64,000 nucleotides of DNA from Castellaniella sp044508625 (GCA_044508625.1 JBIQHJ010000015.1:4435-68434), one strand, 5' to 3'. Shown: positions 1 through 8,317, counted from the first letter of the stretch. Translations and numbers: made by a program. Notes: generated by a model from the sequence alone, not told the origin.

Positions 1-147
1 AAGATCGGAACCTGGCGCGCATATTCCATATTCACAATTTTAACTGTCAAAAATCCATTCAAAAAGTATCTCGGCGGGCGCAAGATGATGGGCCAGGAGG
101 GGTGCGCGGCCCGCGTGGCGCGGGCCCGCCCCGCCGGAGAAACCATC

Positions 148-1329
148 ATGAAGACACAAGTCGCCATCATCGGCGCGGGGCCCTCGGGCCTGCTGCTGGG
201 CCAACTGCTGCACAAGCGGGGCATCGACAACGTCGTCCTCGAGCGGCGCAGCCCCGATTACGTCCTGAGCCGGATCCGCGCCGGCGTGCTCGAGCACGGT
301 TTCGTCGACCTCATGCGCGAGGCCGGCGTGACGGAGCACATGGACCGCGAGGGCCACGTCCACGAGGGCTTTTCGATCATGTTCGACGGCCGGCGCGAGC
401 GCATCGACCTCAAGGGACTGACCGGCGGCCATACCGTGATGATCTACGGCCAGACCGAGGTGACGCGCGACCTGATGGCCGCGCGCGCCGCGAGCGGGGC
501 GCCGTCGTTCTACGAGGCGGAGGACGTGGCCCTGCACGACATCGATTCCGGGCATCCCCGTGTCACCTTTCGCAAGGACGGGCGCGACATCACCCTCGAG
601 TGCGATTATATTGCGGGCTGCGACGGTTTCCACGGGCCCTCGCGCAAGGCGATCCCGCGCGACGTGATCCGCGAATACGAGCGCGTGTATCCCTTCGGCT
701 GGCTGGGGCTGCTGGCCGACACCCATCCGGTCGAGGACGAGCTGATCTACGTGAGCCATCCGCGCGGCTTCGCCCTGTGCAGCATGCGCTCGCCCACGCG
801 CAGCCGCTACTACGTGCAGGTCCCCCTGACCGAGAAGGTCGAGGACTGGTCCGACGAGCGTTTCTGGGACGAATTGCGCGCGCGCCTGCCCGCGGACGTG
901 GCGGCCAAGCTCGAGACCGGGCCCTCGCTGGAAAAGAGCATCGCGCCCCTGCGCAGCTTCGTGGTCGAGCCCATGCAGCACGGGCGCCTGTTCCTGGTGG
1001 GCGATGCGGCCCACATCGTGCCGCCCACGGGTGCCAAGGGCCTGAACCTGGCCGCCAGCGATGTATACACCTTGTATAAATTGATGTGCAAGGCCTACCT
1101 GGACGACCGCCCCGAGATGCTGCAGCGGTATTCCGAGATCTGCCTGCGGCGCATCTGGAAGGCCGAGCGCTTTTCCTGGTGGATGACCTCGGTGCTGCAC
1201 CGCTTCGACCACGATCCCTTCAGCGCGCGCATCCAGCAGGCCGAGGCCGCCTACTGCATCAGCACGGTGGCGGCGCGCACCTGCATCGCCGAGAACTACG
1301 TGGGCCTGCCCTACGAGATCATCGACTGA
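148..1329 (+). CDS. pobA: 4-hydroxybenzoate 3-monooxygenase (PobA)
   Basis: FAD-dependent aromatic hydroxylase converting 4-hydroxybenzoate to protocatechuate with NAD(P)H and O2 in the cytoplasm. The 393-residue length equals the family norm. The N-terminus has the FAD Rossmann motif (IIGAGPSG), and the middle-to-C-terminal part has the GDAAHIVPPTGAKGLN flavin motif typical of PobA. Start chosen at the ATG preceded by GGAGA and followed directly by the dinucleotide fold. The product feeds the 4,5-cleavage route encoded downstream. The PobR-like AraC gene at 6891-7823 is the probable activator. Odd feature: an AT-rich, rare-codon stretch at 1062-1080 reproduces the operator-like palindrome found upstream of metF. 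Confidence 0.95.
   Translation: MKTQVAIIGAGPSGLLLGQLLHKRGIDNVVLERRSPDYVLSRIRAGVLEHGFVDLMREAGVTEHMDREGHVHEGFSIMFDGRRERIDLKGLTGGHTVMIYGQTEVTRDLMAARAASGAPSFYEAEDVALHDIDSGHPRVTFRKDGRDITLECDYIAGCDGFHGPSRKAIPRDVIREYERVYPFGWLGLLADTHPVEDELIYVSHPRGFALCSMRSPTRSRYYVQVPLTEKVEDWSDERFWDELRARLPADVAAKLETGPSLEKSIAPLRSFVVEPMQHGRLFLVGDAAHIVPPTGAKGLNLAASDVYTLYKLMCKAYLDDRPEMLQRYSEICLRRIWKAERFSWWMTSVLHRFDHDPFSARIQQAEAAYCISTVAARTCIAENYVGLPYEIID
1062..1080. promoter_or_regulatory. Operator-like palindrome inside pobA
   Basis: TGTATAC-N5-GTATAAA within the pobA coding sequence. It matches 16 of 19 bases of the palindrome at 2264-2282. Codons here (GTA, TTG, TAT, AAA, TTG) are unusually AT-rich for this gene, so the motif may be kept for DNA binding. 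Function is inferred. Confidence 0.35.
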
Positions 1330-1350
1330 GCATTTCCCCGCGGCGCGGGC

Positions 1351-2109
1351 TCAGGGATTGGCCGGCGCCTGGATCAGCGCCCCGCCGTGCACCAGCCGGA
1401 TGGCCTTGCGATTGGCCAGCGCGTAGCGCAGGTTGCGGTGGGCGATCCTGGCGTGCTCGCGCATCAGGGATTCCGCCCGGTGCCCCTGGCGCAGTTCGAT
1501 CGCCTCGACGACCGCCCGGTGGCCCTCCTGGGCCAGCGTCAGGATCAGCCGCGCCTGGGGGGCGTCGAGCTGGGCCTTGACGAAGCCGTTGGGCGAGGCG
1601 AAGGGCAGGCGCGTCATGCGGTCGAACTCGCGCGCGAGCAGCTCGCTGCCCGACATGGCGATCAGCAGCTTGTGGAACTGCTCGTTGAACTTGATGTAGC
1701 GCTCGAAGTCCTCGGCCGAGATTTCCGGCTGGTCGATGATCCGGTCCACCGCCGAGACGATTTCATGCGCCTTGGCGAGCAGCACGGGGCTCGCGCCGTG
1801 CTCGGCGGCGAAGCGCGCCGCCATGCCTTCCAGCGTGCCGCGCAGCTCGATCGCGTCGTGCACGTCGCGCTCGGTGAAGGTCTTGACGGCATAGCCGCCG
1901 CCCACGATTTCCTCCAGCAGGCCTTCCTCGGCCAGCCTCTGCAGCGCGGCCCGCACCGGCGTGCGCGAGACCCCCAGGCGTTCCACCACCGCGAGCTCGG
2001 ACAGGCGCTCGTTGGGCGCCAGCTCGCCGTCCAGGATCAGGTTGCGCAATTCCAGCAGCGCGCGGGTGGTCTGGTTCGGAGTCGATTGCGGGAAGTCGTT
2101 AGTGGCCAT
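1351..2109 (-). CDS. GntR-family (FCD/VanR-like) transcriptional regulator
   Basis: 252-residue DNA-binding repressor. An N-terminal winged helix (about residues 15-75, with VERLGVSRTPVRAALQRL as the recognition region) is followed by a helical FCD ligand-binding domain (about 85-230). FadR/VanR-subfamily proteins usually sense an organic acid and bind short palindromes. It is divergent from the metF-purU-ligM operon with about 190 bp between them, and the TGTATAC-N5-GTATACA palindrome lies next to the metF ribosome site. The likely role is vanillate- or related-acid-responsive control of that operon, and perhaps of pobA. The ligand is not predictable from sequence. Start chosen at the ATG giving MATNDFPQ; an upstream in-frame Met is not excluded. 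Confidence 0.85.
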   Translation of the reverse strand: MATNDFPQSTPNQTTRALLELRNLILDGELAPNERLSELAVVERLGVSRTPVRAALQRLAEEGLLEEIVGGGYAVKTFTERDVHDAIELRGTLEGMAARFAAEHGASPVLLAKAHEIVSAVDRIIDQPEISAEDFERYIKFNEQFHKLLIAMSGSELLAREFDRMTRLPFASPNGFVKAQLDAPQARLILTLAQEGHRAVVEAIELRQGHRAESLMREHARIAHRNLRYALANRKAIRLVHGGALIQAPANP

Positions 2110-2263
2110 TGCGTCGGATGGCCGGGCGGGATGCCGGCCGGCGTTTGATTGCGTCGGGCGCCGGCGGTCCGGGGCGCCGGGGACGAGGAATGTCGACGGA
2201 CGATGCGAGGAATTATATACAGGAGGCGCCGCGCCAAAAGTATTTGCACCTGTCCTGATTTTA

Positions 2264-2282
2264 TGTATACTACTTGTATACA
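2264..2282. promoter_or_regulatory. Candidate GntR operator before metF
   Basis: Perfect inverted repeat TGTATAC-TACTT-GTATACA. Its right half also forms the 10 bp palindrome TTGTATACAA (2274-2283). It ends just before the AAAGGAGA ribosome site of the next gene, so a bound repressor would block transcription of metF-purU-ligM. Assignment to the divergent GntR regulator is inferred from position and the family's preference for short palindromes. Confidence 0.6.
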
Positions 2283-2301
2283 ACAAAAGGAGACAGATGT
2301 G

Positions 2302-3180
2302 ATGGAACTGGAAACGGCGTGCCATACGGCCTCCCGCGGCCCGTCCCCCGACACCTTGCTGTCGGGGTATTCCCTTGAAATGACGGCGCACGGCCTGCCC
2401 GCGCTCGAAAAGGCGGCCTACGCGATCGCGCCGGGCACGCCCATCTCGATCACCTTCCTGCCCGGCGAGGACTACGCGGCGCGGGTACGCGCCGCGCAAG
2501 GGGTGCGCCGCCTGGGCTTCGTCCCGGTGCCGCATCTCTCGGCCCGCCGCATCGGCGGCTCGGCGGAACTCGAGGACTTCGTGGGCGCGCTGGTGGACGT
2601 GGCGCAGGTCGACCGGGTCTTCGTGGTCGGCGGCGACCCCGAGCGGCCCCTGGGGCCGTATGCCGACGCGCTGGCCCTGATCCGCAGCGGCGTGCTGGCG
2701 CGCCATGGCGTGCGCCACGCCGGGATCGCCGGCTATCCGGAGGGGCATCCGGCGATTCCCGCCGAGCGCCTGTGGGAGGCCCTGCAAGACAAGTCCGCCG
2801 CGCTCGCCGAGCAGGGCATCCAGCCCTTCATCGTGACGCAGTTCGGTTTCGAGGCCGCGCCCATCCTCGCCTGGTTCGGCGAGCTGCGGGCGCGCGGCAT
2901 CGCGTGCCCGGTGCGCATCGGCGTGCCCGGCCCGGCCAGGATGGGCACGCTGCTGCGCTACGCGGCGCAGTGCGGCGTGGGCGCCTCGGCGCGCGTGATG
3001 AACCGCTACGGCCTGTCCATCACGCGCCTGATCAATACGGTGGGCCCCGCCACCCTGGTCGCCGACCTGATGGCCGGCCTGAAAGACGCCCAGGACGTGG
3101 CCCTGCATTTCTACGCCTTCGGCGGCTTCCAGAACACGGCCGAATGGGTCCGTTCCTTTCGCGAGGCCCGCCATGGATAG
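2302..3180 (+). CDS. metF: Methylenetetrahydrofolate reductase family protein
   Basis: 292-residue protein resembling the MTHFR TIM-barrel family, which interconverts 5-methyl- and 5,10-methylene-tetrahydrofolate with FAD. Family-like blocks include SITFLPGEDY near the start, VFVVGGDPERPLGPY in the middle, and PFIVTQFGFEA followed by RIGVPGPA. Start is the ATG 8 nt after AGGAGA; a GTG one codon earlier is possible. The gene overlaps purU by 8 bp and is followed by ligM, so it probably oxidises the methyl-THF formed by O-demethylation rather than serving methionine synthesis. Sphingobium LigM is likewise accompanied by a MetF. Family assignment is firm; the catabolic direction is inferred from context. 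Confidence 0.82.
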   Translation: MELETACHTASRGPSPDTLLSGYSLEMTAHGLPALEKAAYAIAPGTPISITFLPGEDYAARVRAAQGVRRLGFVPVPHLSARRIGGSAELEDFVGALVDVAQVDRVFVVGGDPERPLGPYADALALIRSGVLARHGVRHAGIAGYPEGHPAIPAERLWEALQDKSAALAEQGIQPFIVTQFGFEAAPILAWFGELRARGIACPVRIGVPGPARMGTLLRYAAQCGVGASARVMNRYGLSITRLINTVGPATLVADLMAGLKDAQDVALHFYAFGGFQNTAEWVRSFREARHG

Positions 3181-4147
3181 CCCGGCGACGACGGCGCAGG
3201 CCTCCGGCCGCGCAGCGGCGCCGCAATCCCCCGGCCGCGCGGCGGCGATGCCGGATCCGGCGCGGCAGGATGACGGCGCGGCGCGGCCCGCGGCCGCGGG
3301 CCGCGGCCACATCCTCACCCTGTCCTGCGAGGACAGGCCCGGTCTGGTGGCGGCCGTGGCTGGCACGCTGGCGCGCCACGGCGGCAACATCCTCGAGGCG
3401 CAGCAGTTCGACGACCTGCTCTCGGGGCGGTTCTTCATGCGCGTCGTGTTCAACCTGCACCAGGACACGAGCCTCGAACGCCTGCGGGCCGAGTTTCCCC
3501 AGGCGGTGGACGCCCGGGCCATGAGCTGGAACATCCGACCGGGCGGCCAGCGCCGGCGCGTGCTGCTCATGGTCTCGCGCTTCGACCACTGCCTGGGCGA
3601 CCTCCTGTACCGCTGCCGCGTGGGCGAACTCGACATGGACGTGGTGGGCATCGTCTCGAACCATCCCCGCGAGGCCCTCAACATCTCCCTGATCGGGCAG
3701 ATCCCCTTCCATCACCTGCCGGTCGAGCCGGGCCGCAAGGCCGAGCAGGAGGCCCAGGTGATGCGCCTGATCTCGGACACCGGCGCCGAGCTCGTGGTCC
3801 TCGCCCGCTACATGCAGATCCTGTCGGACGAGTTCGCGGCGTGGCTCGAGGGGCGGTGCATCAACATCCACCACAGCTTCCTGCCGGGCTTCAAGGGCGC
3901 GCGGCCCTACCACCAGGCCTATGCGCGCGGGGTCAAGATGATCGGCGCGACCGCGCACTACGTGACCGGCGACCTGGACGAGGGGCCGATCATCGCGCAG
4001 GAGGTCGAGCAGATCACCCACGCCGACGGCCCCGACGACCTGGTGCGCAAGGGGCGCGACATCGAGCGCCGGGTGCTGGCGCGCGCCGTGCGCTACCACC
4101 TCGAGGACCGCGTGCTGCTCAACGGCGGCAAGACGGTCGTCTTTTAG
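3173..4147 (+). CDS. purU: Formyltetrahydrofolate deformylase (PurU)
   Basis: Hydrolyses 10-formyl-THF to formate and THF. An N-terminal ACT domain (ILTLSCEDRPGLVAAVAGTL onward) precedes a formyltransferase-fold catalytic domain with NIHHSFLPGFKGARPYHQA and the late GATAHYVTGDLDEGPII block, which carry the catalytic Asn/His/Asp. It has 324 residues, roughly 35-40 longer than usual, because of an Ala/Pro-rich N-terminal extension; ATG 3248 is an alternative start. The chosen ATG lies within the end of metF behind GAGG, suggesting translational coupling. Between metF and ligM it would regenerate free THF and release the methoxyl carbon as formate. The stop codon lies inside an 18 bp tandem repeat. 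Confidence 0.92.
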   Translation: MDSPATTAQASGRAAAPQSPGRAAAMPDPARQDDGAARPAAAGRGHILTLSCEDRPGLVAAVAGTLARHGGNILEAQQFDDLLSGRFFMRVVFNLHQDTSLERLRAEFPQAVDARAMSWNIRPGGQRRRVLLMVSRFDHCLGDLLYRCRVGELDMDVVGIVSNHPREALNISLIGQIPFHHLPVEPGRKAEQEAQVMRLISDTGAELVVLARYMQILSDEFAAWLEGRCINIHHSFLPGFKGARPYHQAYARGVKMIGATAHYVTGDLDEGPIIAQEVEQITHADGPDDLVRKGRDIERRVLARAVRYHLEDRVLLNGGKTVVF

Positions 4148-4175
4148 TCTTCAACCATCTTTTAGTCTTCAACCA
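4140..4175 (+). repeat. Perfect 18 bp tandem duplication across the purU stop
   Basis: TCTTTTAGTCTTCAACCA occurs twice head to tail (4140-4157 and 4158-4175). The first copy contains the purU TAG stop. It is a recent slippage-type duplication; no regulatory role is evident. Confidence 0.95.
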
Positions 4176-4226
4176 ATTACACGACCCCCCAGAAACCTTC
4201 CACATCCAGAAACCAAGGTGAGAGAG

Positions 4227-5630
4227 ATGAGTGCGAAAAACCTCGAAGAACTGCTGCGGCAGCATGGCAACATCGTCGACATGCTGCGCAATTCGGCCGT
4301 AGGCGCCTATGTATATCCGGTGGTCGCGCCGGAATTCTCGAATTGGCGCAGCGAGCAGGTCGCCTGGCGCGAGACCGCCGTCCTGTACGACCAGTCGCAC
4401 CACATGGACAATCTGTTCATCCGCGGGCGCGACGCGCTGAAGATGCTGTCCGAGACGACCATCAACACCTTTTCCAATTTCAATCCGGGCCGCGCCAAGC
4501 AATACGTCCCGACGACCCCCTACGGGCACGTGATCGGCGACGGCATCCTGTTCTGGGAGCCGGGCGACACCTTCATCTACGTCGGGCGCGCGCCGGTCAC
4601 CAACTGGCTGATGTACCAGGCCCAGACCGGCCAGTACGACGTCGAGGTCATCAAGGACGGCCGCTCGCCCTCGCGGCCCATGGGCAAGCCCGTGTCGCGC
4701 CGCCTGTACCGCTACCAGGTCCAGGGTCCCAATGCCTGGCCCATCCTCGAAAAGCTCAACGGCGGCAAGATCGATCCGATCAAGTTCTTCCACATCGGCG
4801 AGATCAATATCGCGGGACGCCGCGTGCGCGCCCTGCGCCACGGCATGGCGGGCGCCCCGGGCCTGGAGGTCTGGGGCCCCTACGAGGAGGCCGACGAGAT
4901 CCGCCAGGCCATCCTGGACGCCGGCGCCGACCACGGCCTGCTGCCGGTGGGCGCGCGCGCCTATTCGACCAACACCCTGGAATCCGGCTGGATCCCCTCG
5001 CCGCTGCCCGCCATCTACACCGGCGACAAGCTCGCCGACTACCGCCGCTGGCTGGGCGTCGACAGCTACGAGGCCACCGGCAGCATCGGCGGCAGTTTCG
5101 TGTCGGACAATATCGAGGACTACTACCTCAACCCCTACGAGCTGGGCTATGGCTCGTTCATGAAGTTCGACCATGATTTCCATGGCCGCGAGGCCCTCGA
5201 GGCGCTGGATCCGGCGACCCAGCGCAAGAAGGTCACATTCGCCTGGAACCGCGAGGACCTGACGCGCGTGCTGGCCTCGATGTTCGAGCCCGAGGGCCGG
5301 AACTTCAAGTACTTCGACCTGCCGCAGGCGAACTACGCGTTCTCCAACTACGACCGCGTGGTCGACGCCGGCGGCCGCACCGTGGGGCTGTCGATGTTCA
5401 CGGGCTACAGCTACAACGAGCGCAGCGGGCTTTCCCTGGGAGTCGTCGACCACGAGGTGCCGCTGGGCGCCGAACTGCGCGTCGTCTGGGGCGAGGAGAA
5501 CGGCGGCACGCGCAAGGCCACGGTCGAGCGGCACGTCCAGACCGAGGTGCGCGTCGTGGTCAGCGCCGTCCCCTATTCCGAGGTGGCGCGCGAGCACTAC
5601 GCCACGGGCTGGCGCACCGAACGCGCATAA
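4227..5630 (+). CDS. ligM: THF-dependent vanillate/3-O-methylgallate O-demethylase (LigM-like)
   Basis: 467-residue GcvT/aminomethyltransferase-fold enzyme that moves the aryl methyl group to tetrahydrofolate. It resembles sphingomonad LigM (471 residues) along its whole length, with shared blocks such as GAYVYPVVAPEFSNWR, YVPTTPYGHVIGDGI, WLMYQAQTG, RHGMAGAPGLE, SNTLESGWIPSPLPAIYTGDKL-like sequence, SFVSDNIEDYY and VVWGEENGGTRK. LigM acts on vanillate and 3-O-methylgallate. The ATG 4227 start is preferred over GTG 4218, which is part of the AAGGTGAGAGAG ribosome site. It is third in the metF-purU-ligM operon, which supplies folate recycling. Such genes are best known in sphingomonads; here it sits in a genome that also has VanAB. 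Confidence 0.9.
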   Translation: MSAKNLEELLRQHGNIVDMLRNSAVGAYVYPVVAPEFSNWRSEQVAWRETAVLYDQSHHMDNLFIRGRDALKMLSETTINTFSNFNPGRAKQYVPTTPYGHVIGDGILFWEPGDTFIYVGRAPVTNWLMYQAQTGQYDVEVIKDGRSPSRPMGKPVSRRLYRYQVQGPNAWPILEKLNGGKIDPIKFFHIGEINIAGRRVRALRHGMAGAPGLEVWGPYEEADEIRQAILDAGADHGLLPVGARAYSTNTLESGWIPSPLPAIYTGDKLADYRRWLGVDSYEATGSIGGSFVSDNIEDYYLNPYELGYGSFMKFDHDFHGREALEALDPATQRKKVTFAWNREDLTRVLASMFEPEGRNFKYFDLPQANYAFSNYDRVVDAGGRTVGLSMFTGYSYNERSGLSLGVVDHEVPLGAELRVVWGEENGGTRKATVERHVQTEVRVVVSAVPYSEVAREHYATGWRTERA

Positions 5631-5704
5631 GCTAGTATTTTCCGCGGGCGCGGCCGCGAACGTGCGCAGACACGGTGGCCGCGAGGCCTGGCGGAGGTAT
5701 GAAG

Positions 5705-5723
5705 GGCCGGCGCGCAGCCGGCC
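5705..5723 (+). other. Stem-loop between ligM and the first binding-protein gene
   Basis: GGCCGGC-GCGCA-GCCGGCC, a perfect 7 bp stem with a 5 nt loop and no T tract. Such intercistronic hairpins often set differential mRNA stability before periplasmic binding-protein genes. Role inferred. Confidence 0.4.
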
Positions 5724-5743
5724 GCACATCAAAGGAGAAGACC

Positions 5744-6913
5744 TTGAAGCAAATGCTGAAATTGACGCTGGCCGCGGTCGCGCTGGCCGTGTCGGTCCCG
5801 GGCATGTCCCATGCCGAGGACCTGAAGGTGGGGCTGGTGGTGCCCTTGTCGGGGCCCTTCGCCTCGACGGCCCAGCAGATGATGAACGGCGTAAACCTGT
5901 ACGTCCAGCAGCATGGCGACACGGTCGCCGGCCGCAAGGTCGTGCTGATCGTCAAGGACGACACCGGGGTCAACCCGGCGATCACCAAGCGCCAGGCGCA
6001 GGAACTGCTGATCAAGGACAAGGTCGACGTGCTGGCCGGCTTCGGCCTGACGCCGGGCGCCTTCGCCGCGGCCCCGCTGGCCCAGGAGACCAAGACGCCC
6101 ATGGTGGTGATGAACGCCGCCACCTCCTCGATCACGACCAAGTCCGACTACATCACCCGCACCTCGACCACCCTGCCGCAGGTCGCGGCGCCCATGGCCA
6201 CCTGGGCCAAGCAGAACGGGGTGCAGAAAGTCTACGTCATCGTCGCCGACTACGGTCCGGGCCACGACGCGGCGTCCCAGTTCAAAAAGACCTTCACCGC
6301 GGCCGGCGGCGAGATCGTCGGCGAGCTGCACACGCCGCTGACCAAGCCCGACTTCGCGCCCTTCCTGCAAAAGATCAAGGACGCCAAGCCCGACGCGCTG
6401 TTCCTGTTCATCCCCAACGGCGACCAGGGCGTGGCCTTCGCCAAGGGCTACAAGGAGCGCGGCCTGGACCAGGCCGGGATCAAGCTGCTGGCCACCGGCG
6501 ACATCGCCACCGAGGACATGATCGACGCCATGGGCGACAGCGCGCTGGGCATCCTCACCTCGTACTACTACGCGCAGGCGCATGATTCGCCCGAGAACAA
6601 GGCCTACGTCGCCGCCTACGCCAAGGCGTATCCGCAGGTCCGTCCCAACATGATCTCGGTCGCGGGCTACGACGGCATGCACCTGATCTACGAGGCGCTC
6701 AAGAAGACCGGCGGCGACGCCAGCGGCGACAAGTTCATGGCGGCGGTCAAGGGCATGAAGTGGATGAGCCCGCGCGGCCCGATCGAGATCGATGCCGCGA
6801 CGCGCGACATCGTGCAGAACGTCTACATCCGCAAGGTCGAGCGGGTCGACGGCGTGCTGCAGAACGTCGAGTTCCATACCTTCGAGGCGGTCAAGGATCC
6901 GGAGAAAGGGTGA
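5744..6913 (+). CDS. Branched-chain-amino-acid-type ABC substrate-binding protein, paralogue 1
   Basis: 389-residue periplasmic type I binding protein (Peripla_BP_6/LivJ fold) with a signal peptide ending near PGMSHA-ED. The mature protein opens with LKVGLVVPLSGPFAST, the usual ligand-lobe start. The start is TTG with AAAGGAG 6 nt upstream; paralogue 2 uses TTG in the same setting, so this is preferred over ATG 5753. It is downstream of ligM with no permease or ATPase nearby, so it presumably docks with LivHM at 26163-28084. The ligand is probably a methoxylated or hydroxylated benzoate, by context. The 3' end overlaps the convergent AraC gene by 23 bp. A 114 bp segment (6668-6781) is identical in DNA to paralogue 2. 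Confidence 0.9.
   Translation: MKQMLKLTLAAVALAVSVPGMSHAEDLKVGLVVPLSGPFASTAQQMMNGVNLYVQQHGDTVAGRKVVLIVKDDTGVNPAITKRQAQELLIKDKVDVLAGFGLTPGAFAAAPLAQETKTPMVVMNAATSSITTKSDYITRTSTTLPQVAAPMATWAKQNGVQKVYVIVADYGPGHDAASQFKKTFTAAGGEIVGELHTPLTKPDFAPFLQKIKDAKPDALFLFIPNGDQGVAFAKGYKERGLDQAGIKLLATGDIATEDMIDAMGDSALGILTSYYYAQAHDSPENKAYVAAYAKAYPQVRPNMISVAGYDGMHLIYEALKKTGGDASGDKFMAAVKGMKWMSPRGPIEIDAATRDIVQNVYIRKVERVDGVLQNVEFHTFEAVKDPEKG
6668..6781 (+). repeat. 114 bp segment identical to 13812-13925
   Basis: 38 consecutive codons of binding-protein gene 1 are base-for-base identical to gene 2, although the paralogues differ elsewhere, including at synonymous sites. This suggests recent gene conversion. The two copies are direct repeats 7.1 kb apart. 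Confidence 0.9.
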
Positions 6914-7823
6914 GCCGCCGGAATTCCTTGGGCGACTGGCCCGAGACGCGCTTGAAGAATCGCGTGAAATACCCCGGATCGGCAAAGCCCAGAGAATCCG
7001 AGATGGTGCTGATGGTCCGGGGCGTGTAGATCAGCTCGCGGCGCGCCTCCAGCAGGAGGCGCTCGTGGATCAGGCGCAGCGCCGACTTGCCCGTCAGCGC
7101 CTGGGCCACGACGTTGAGGTGCGCCGCGGTGATGCCGATGCGCGAGGCGTACCAGGCGACCTGGTGCCGCGTCCTGTAGTGCCCCTCGATCAACTGGGTG
7201 AATCTCGCGAGGTGCGGGCTGCCGGATTCCTGCCCGTGGACGGCGGCCGCGGGCTCGCCGCCCCGCAGGGCCGAGACCCGGCGGTGCACCCAGGCGAGGA
7301 CGCATGACAGCAGGGCCTCGAGCAGGGCCCCGCGCTGCGGGGAATACGGGCTGCGGTATTCCTGGTCGAGGCGGCCGAAGGCCATGCGCGTGTGGCGGCT
7401 CTCGTCGTCGTCGCCCAGCGCGAGAAAAGAGGGGTCGGGCAGGGCGGTCAGGGTCAGGCCCATTTTTTCGCACACCTGGGCCATCAGGCCGTAGGTGACG
7501 GTGAGGATGTAGCCCTCGGCGTCCGGGTCGAACTGGAACCCGTGCACCGCCATCTGGGGCACCAGGACCATCTGGCCGCCGCCCATGGCGCGCGTCGAGC
7601 CGTCCAGGTGCACCTCCACGTTTCCGGACTCCAGCAGGAGGATCTGGAAGAGATCGGCGTGCTTGTGCGGTTTGACATGCCAATTGTGCAGTTTTTGCTG
7701 CGCGGCGATCGTCTCGCAATACATCGGGTCGGGCGTGGTCCAGACATTGCCATAACCATACAATTTATAAATGGGGACGGAGGTATGGTCATGGTCCGGC
7801 GGCGCCGGGCGCAGGTCTTCCAT
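6891..7823 (-). CDS. AraC-family activator, PobR-like
   Basis: 310-residue regulator. The N-terminal cupin-like sensing domain includes PIYKLYGYGNVW and HVKPHKHADLFQILLLESG, features of the AraC-type PobR group that activates pobA with 4-hydroxybenzoate. The C-terminal double helix-turn-helix (about residues 215-305) ends SDSLGFADPGYFTRFFKRVSG. Start is the ATG giving MEDLRPAPPDHD; no strong ribosome site separates it from upstream alternatives. It is divergent from the ligAB pair at 7962-9172, with an inverted repeat at 7872-7890 between them, and convergent with the binding-protein gene, overlapping it by 23 bp. It is a candidate activator for pobA and the divergent dioxygenase genes; effector inferred from similarity. 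Confidence 0.85.
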   Translation of the reverse strand: MEDLRPAPPDHDHTSVPIYKLYGYGNVWTTPDPMYCETIAAQQKLHNWHVKPHKHADLFQILLLESGNVEVHLDGSTRAMGGGQMVLVPQMAVHGFQFDPDAEGYILTVTYGLMAQVCEKMGLTLTALPDPSFLALGDDDESRHTRMAFGRLDQEYRSPYSPQRGALLEALLSCVLAWVHRRVSALRGGEPAAAVHGQESGSPHLARFTQLIEGHYRTRHQVAWYASRIGITAAHLNVVAQALTGKSALRLIHERLLLEARRELIYTPRTISTISDSLGFADPGYFTRFFKRVSGQSPKEFRRLTLSPDP

Positions 7824-7871
7824 GGCATGATGCCCTAATATCTTCACATATGCGAAATGTACTTTTTTAAA

Positions 7872-7890
7872 ACAGAAAAGTCCATTCTGT
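7872..7890. promoter_or_regulatory. Inverted repeat between araC and ligAB pair 1
   Basis: ACAGAA-N7-TTCTGT, perfect 6 bp arms in an AT-rich stretch of the divergent intergenic region. It is a candidate binding site for the AraC-type regulator or another protein. Confidence 0.45.
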
Positions 7891-7961
7891 GAAACCCTGG
7901 GCGGGCGCATCATGAACTTGTTCGTAAACCCGTGCCGGAAGGCACACTCCAGGAGACATGC

Positions 7962-8315
7962 ATGAGCACCCCCCGACTCAAGCGGAAAATCCCGGGAACC
8001 GTCATCTTCGACGGCGACCAGGCCCGCATCGGCTACAACCTCAACAAGATGTGCTTCAGCTTCAATTCGGCGGAATGCCGCGAGGCGTTCCAGCGCGACG
8101 AGGAAGCCTACATGAGCAAGTACCAGCTCAATGACGCGCAGAAACAGGCCATCCGCAACCGCAACGTGCTCGAGCTCATCGCGGCCGGCGGCCACCCCTA
8201 CTACCTGGCGAAATTCGCCGGCATCTTCAAACTCGACATGCAGGACATCGGCGCTCAGCAGACCGGCATGACCAAAGAGGCCTTCAAGGCCAAACTCATC
8301 GCAGCGGGGCAATAA
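7962..8315 (+). CDS. LigA-type extradiol dioxygenase alpha subunit, divergent pair
   Basis: 117-residue small subunit of a class III (LigAB) extradiol dioxygenase, with the family blocks IPGTVIFDGDQARIGYNLN and an AAGGHPYYLAKFAGIF-like end. The start ATG follows AGGAGA. It is shorter than the second LigA (130 residues) and clearly diverged from it. The gene lies 2 bp before its large subunit. Substrate is uncertain: protocatechuate, gallate or 3-O-methylgallate are all possible. The nearby LigM and PobA genes suggest a role in the methoxylated branch. Confidence 0.85.
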   Translation: MSTPRLKRKIPGTVIFDGDQARIGYNLNKMCFSFNSAECREAFQRDEEAYMSKYQLNDAQKQAIRNRNVLELIAAGGHPYYLAKFAGIFKLDMQDIGAQQTGMTKEAFKAKLIAAGQ

Positions 8316-8317
8316 TC

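Noticed and set aside
1..147. An upstream gene fragment at the window start.
   Set aside because: The first about 100 bp are AT-rich and promoter-like, with no coding frame that continues sensibly.
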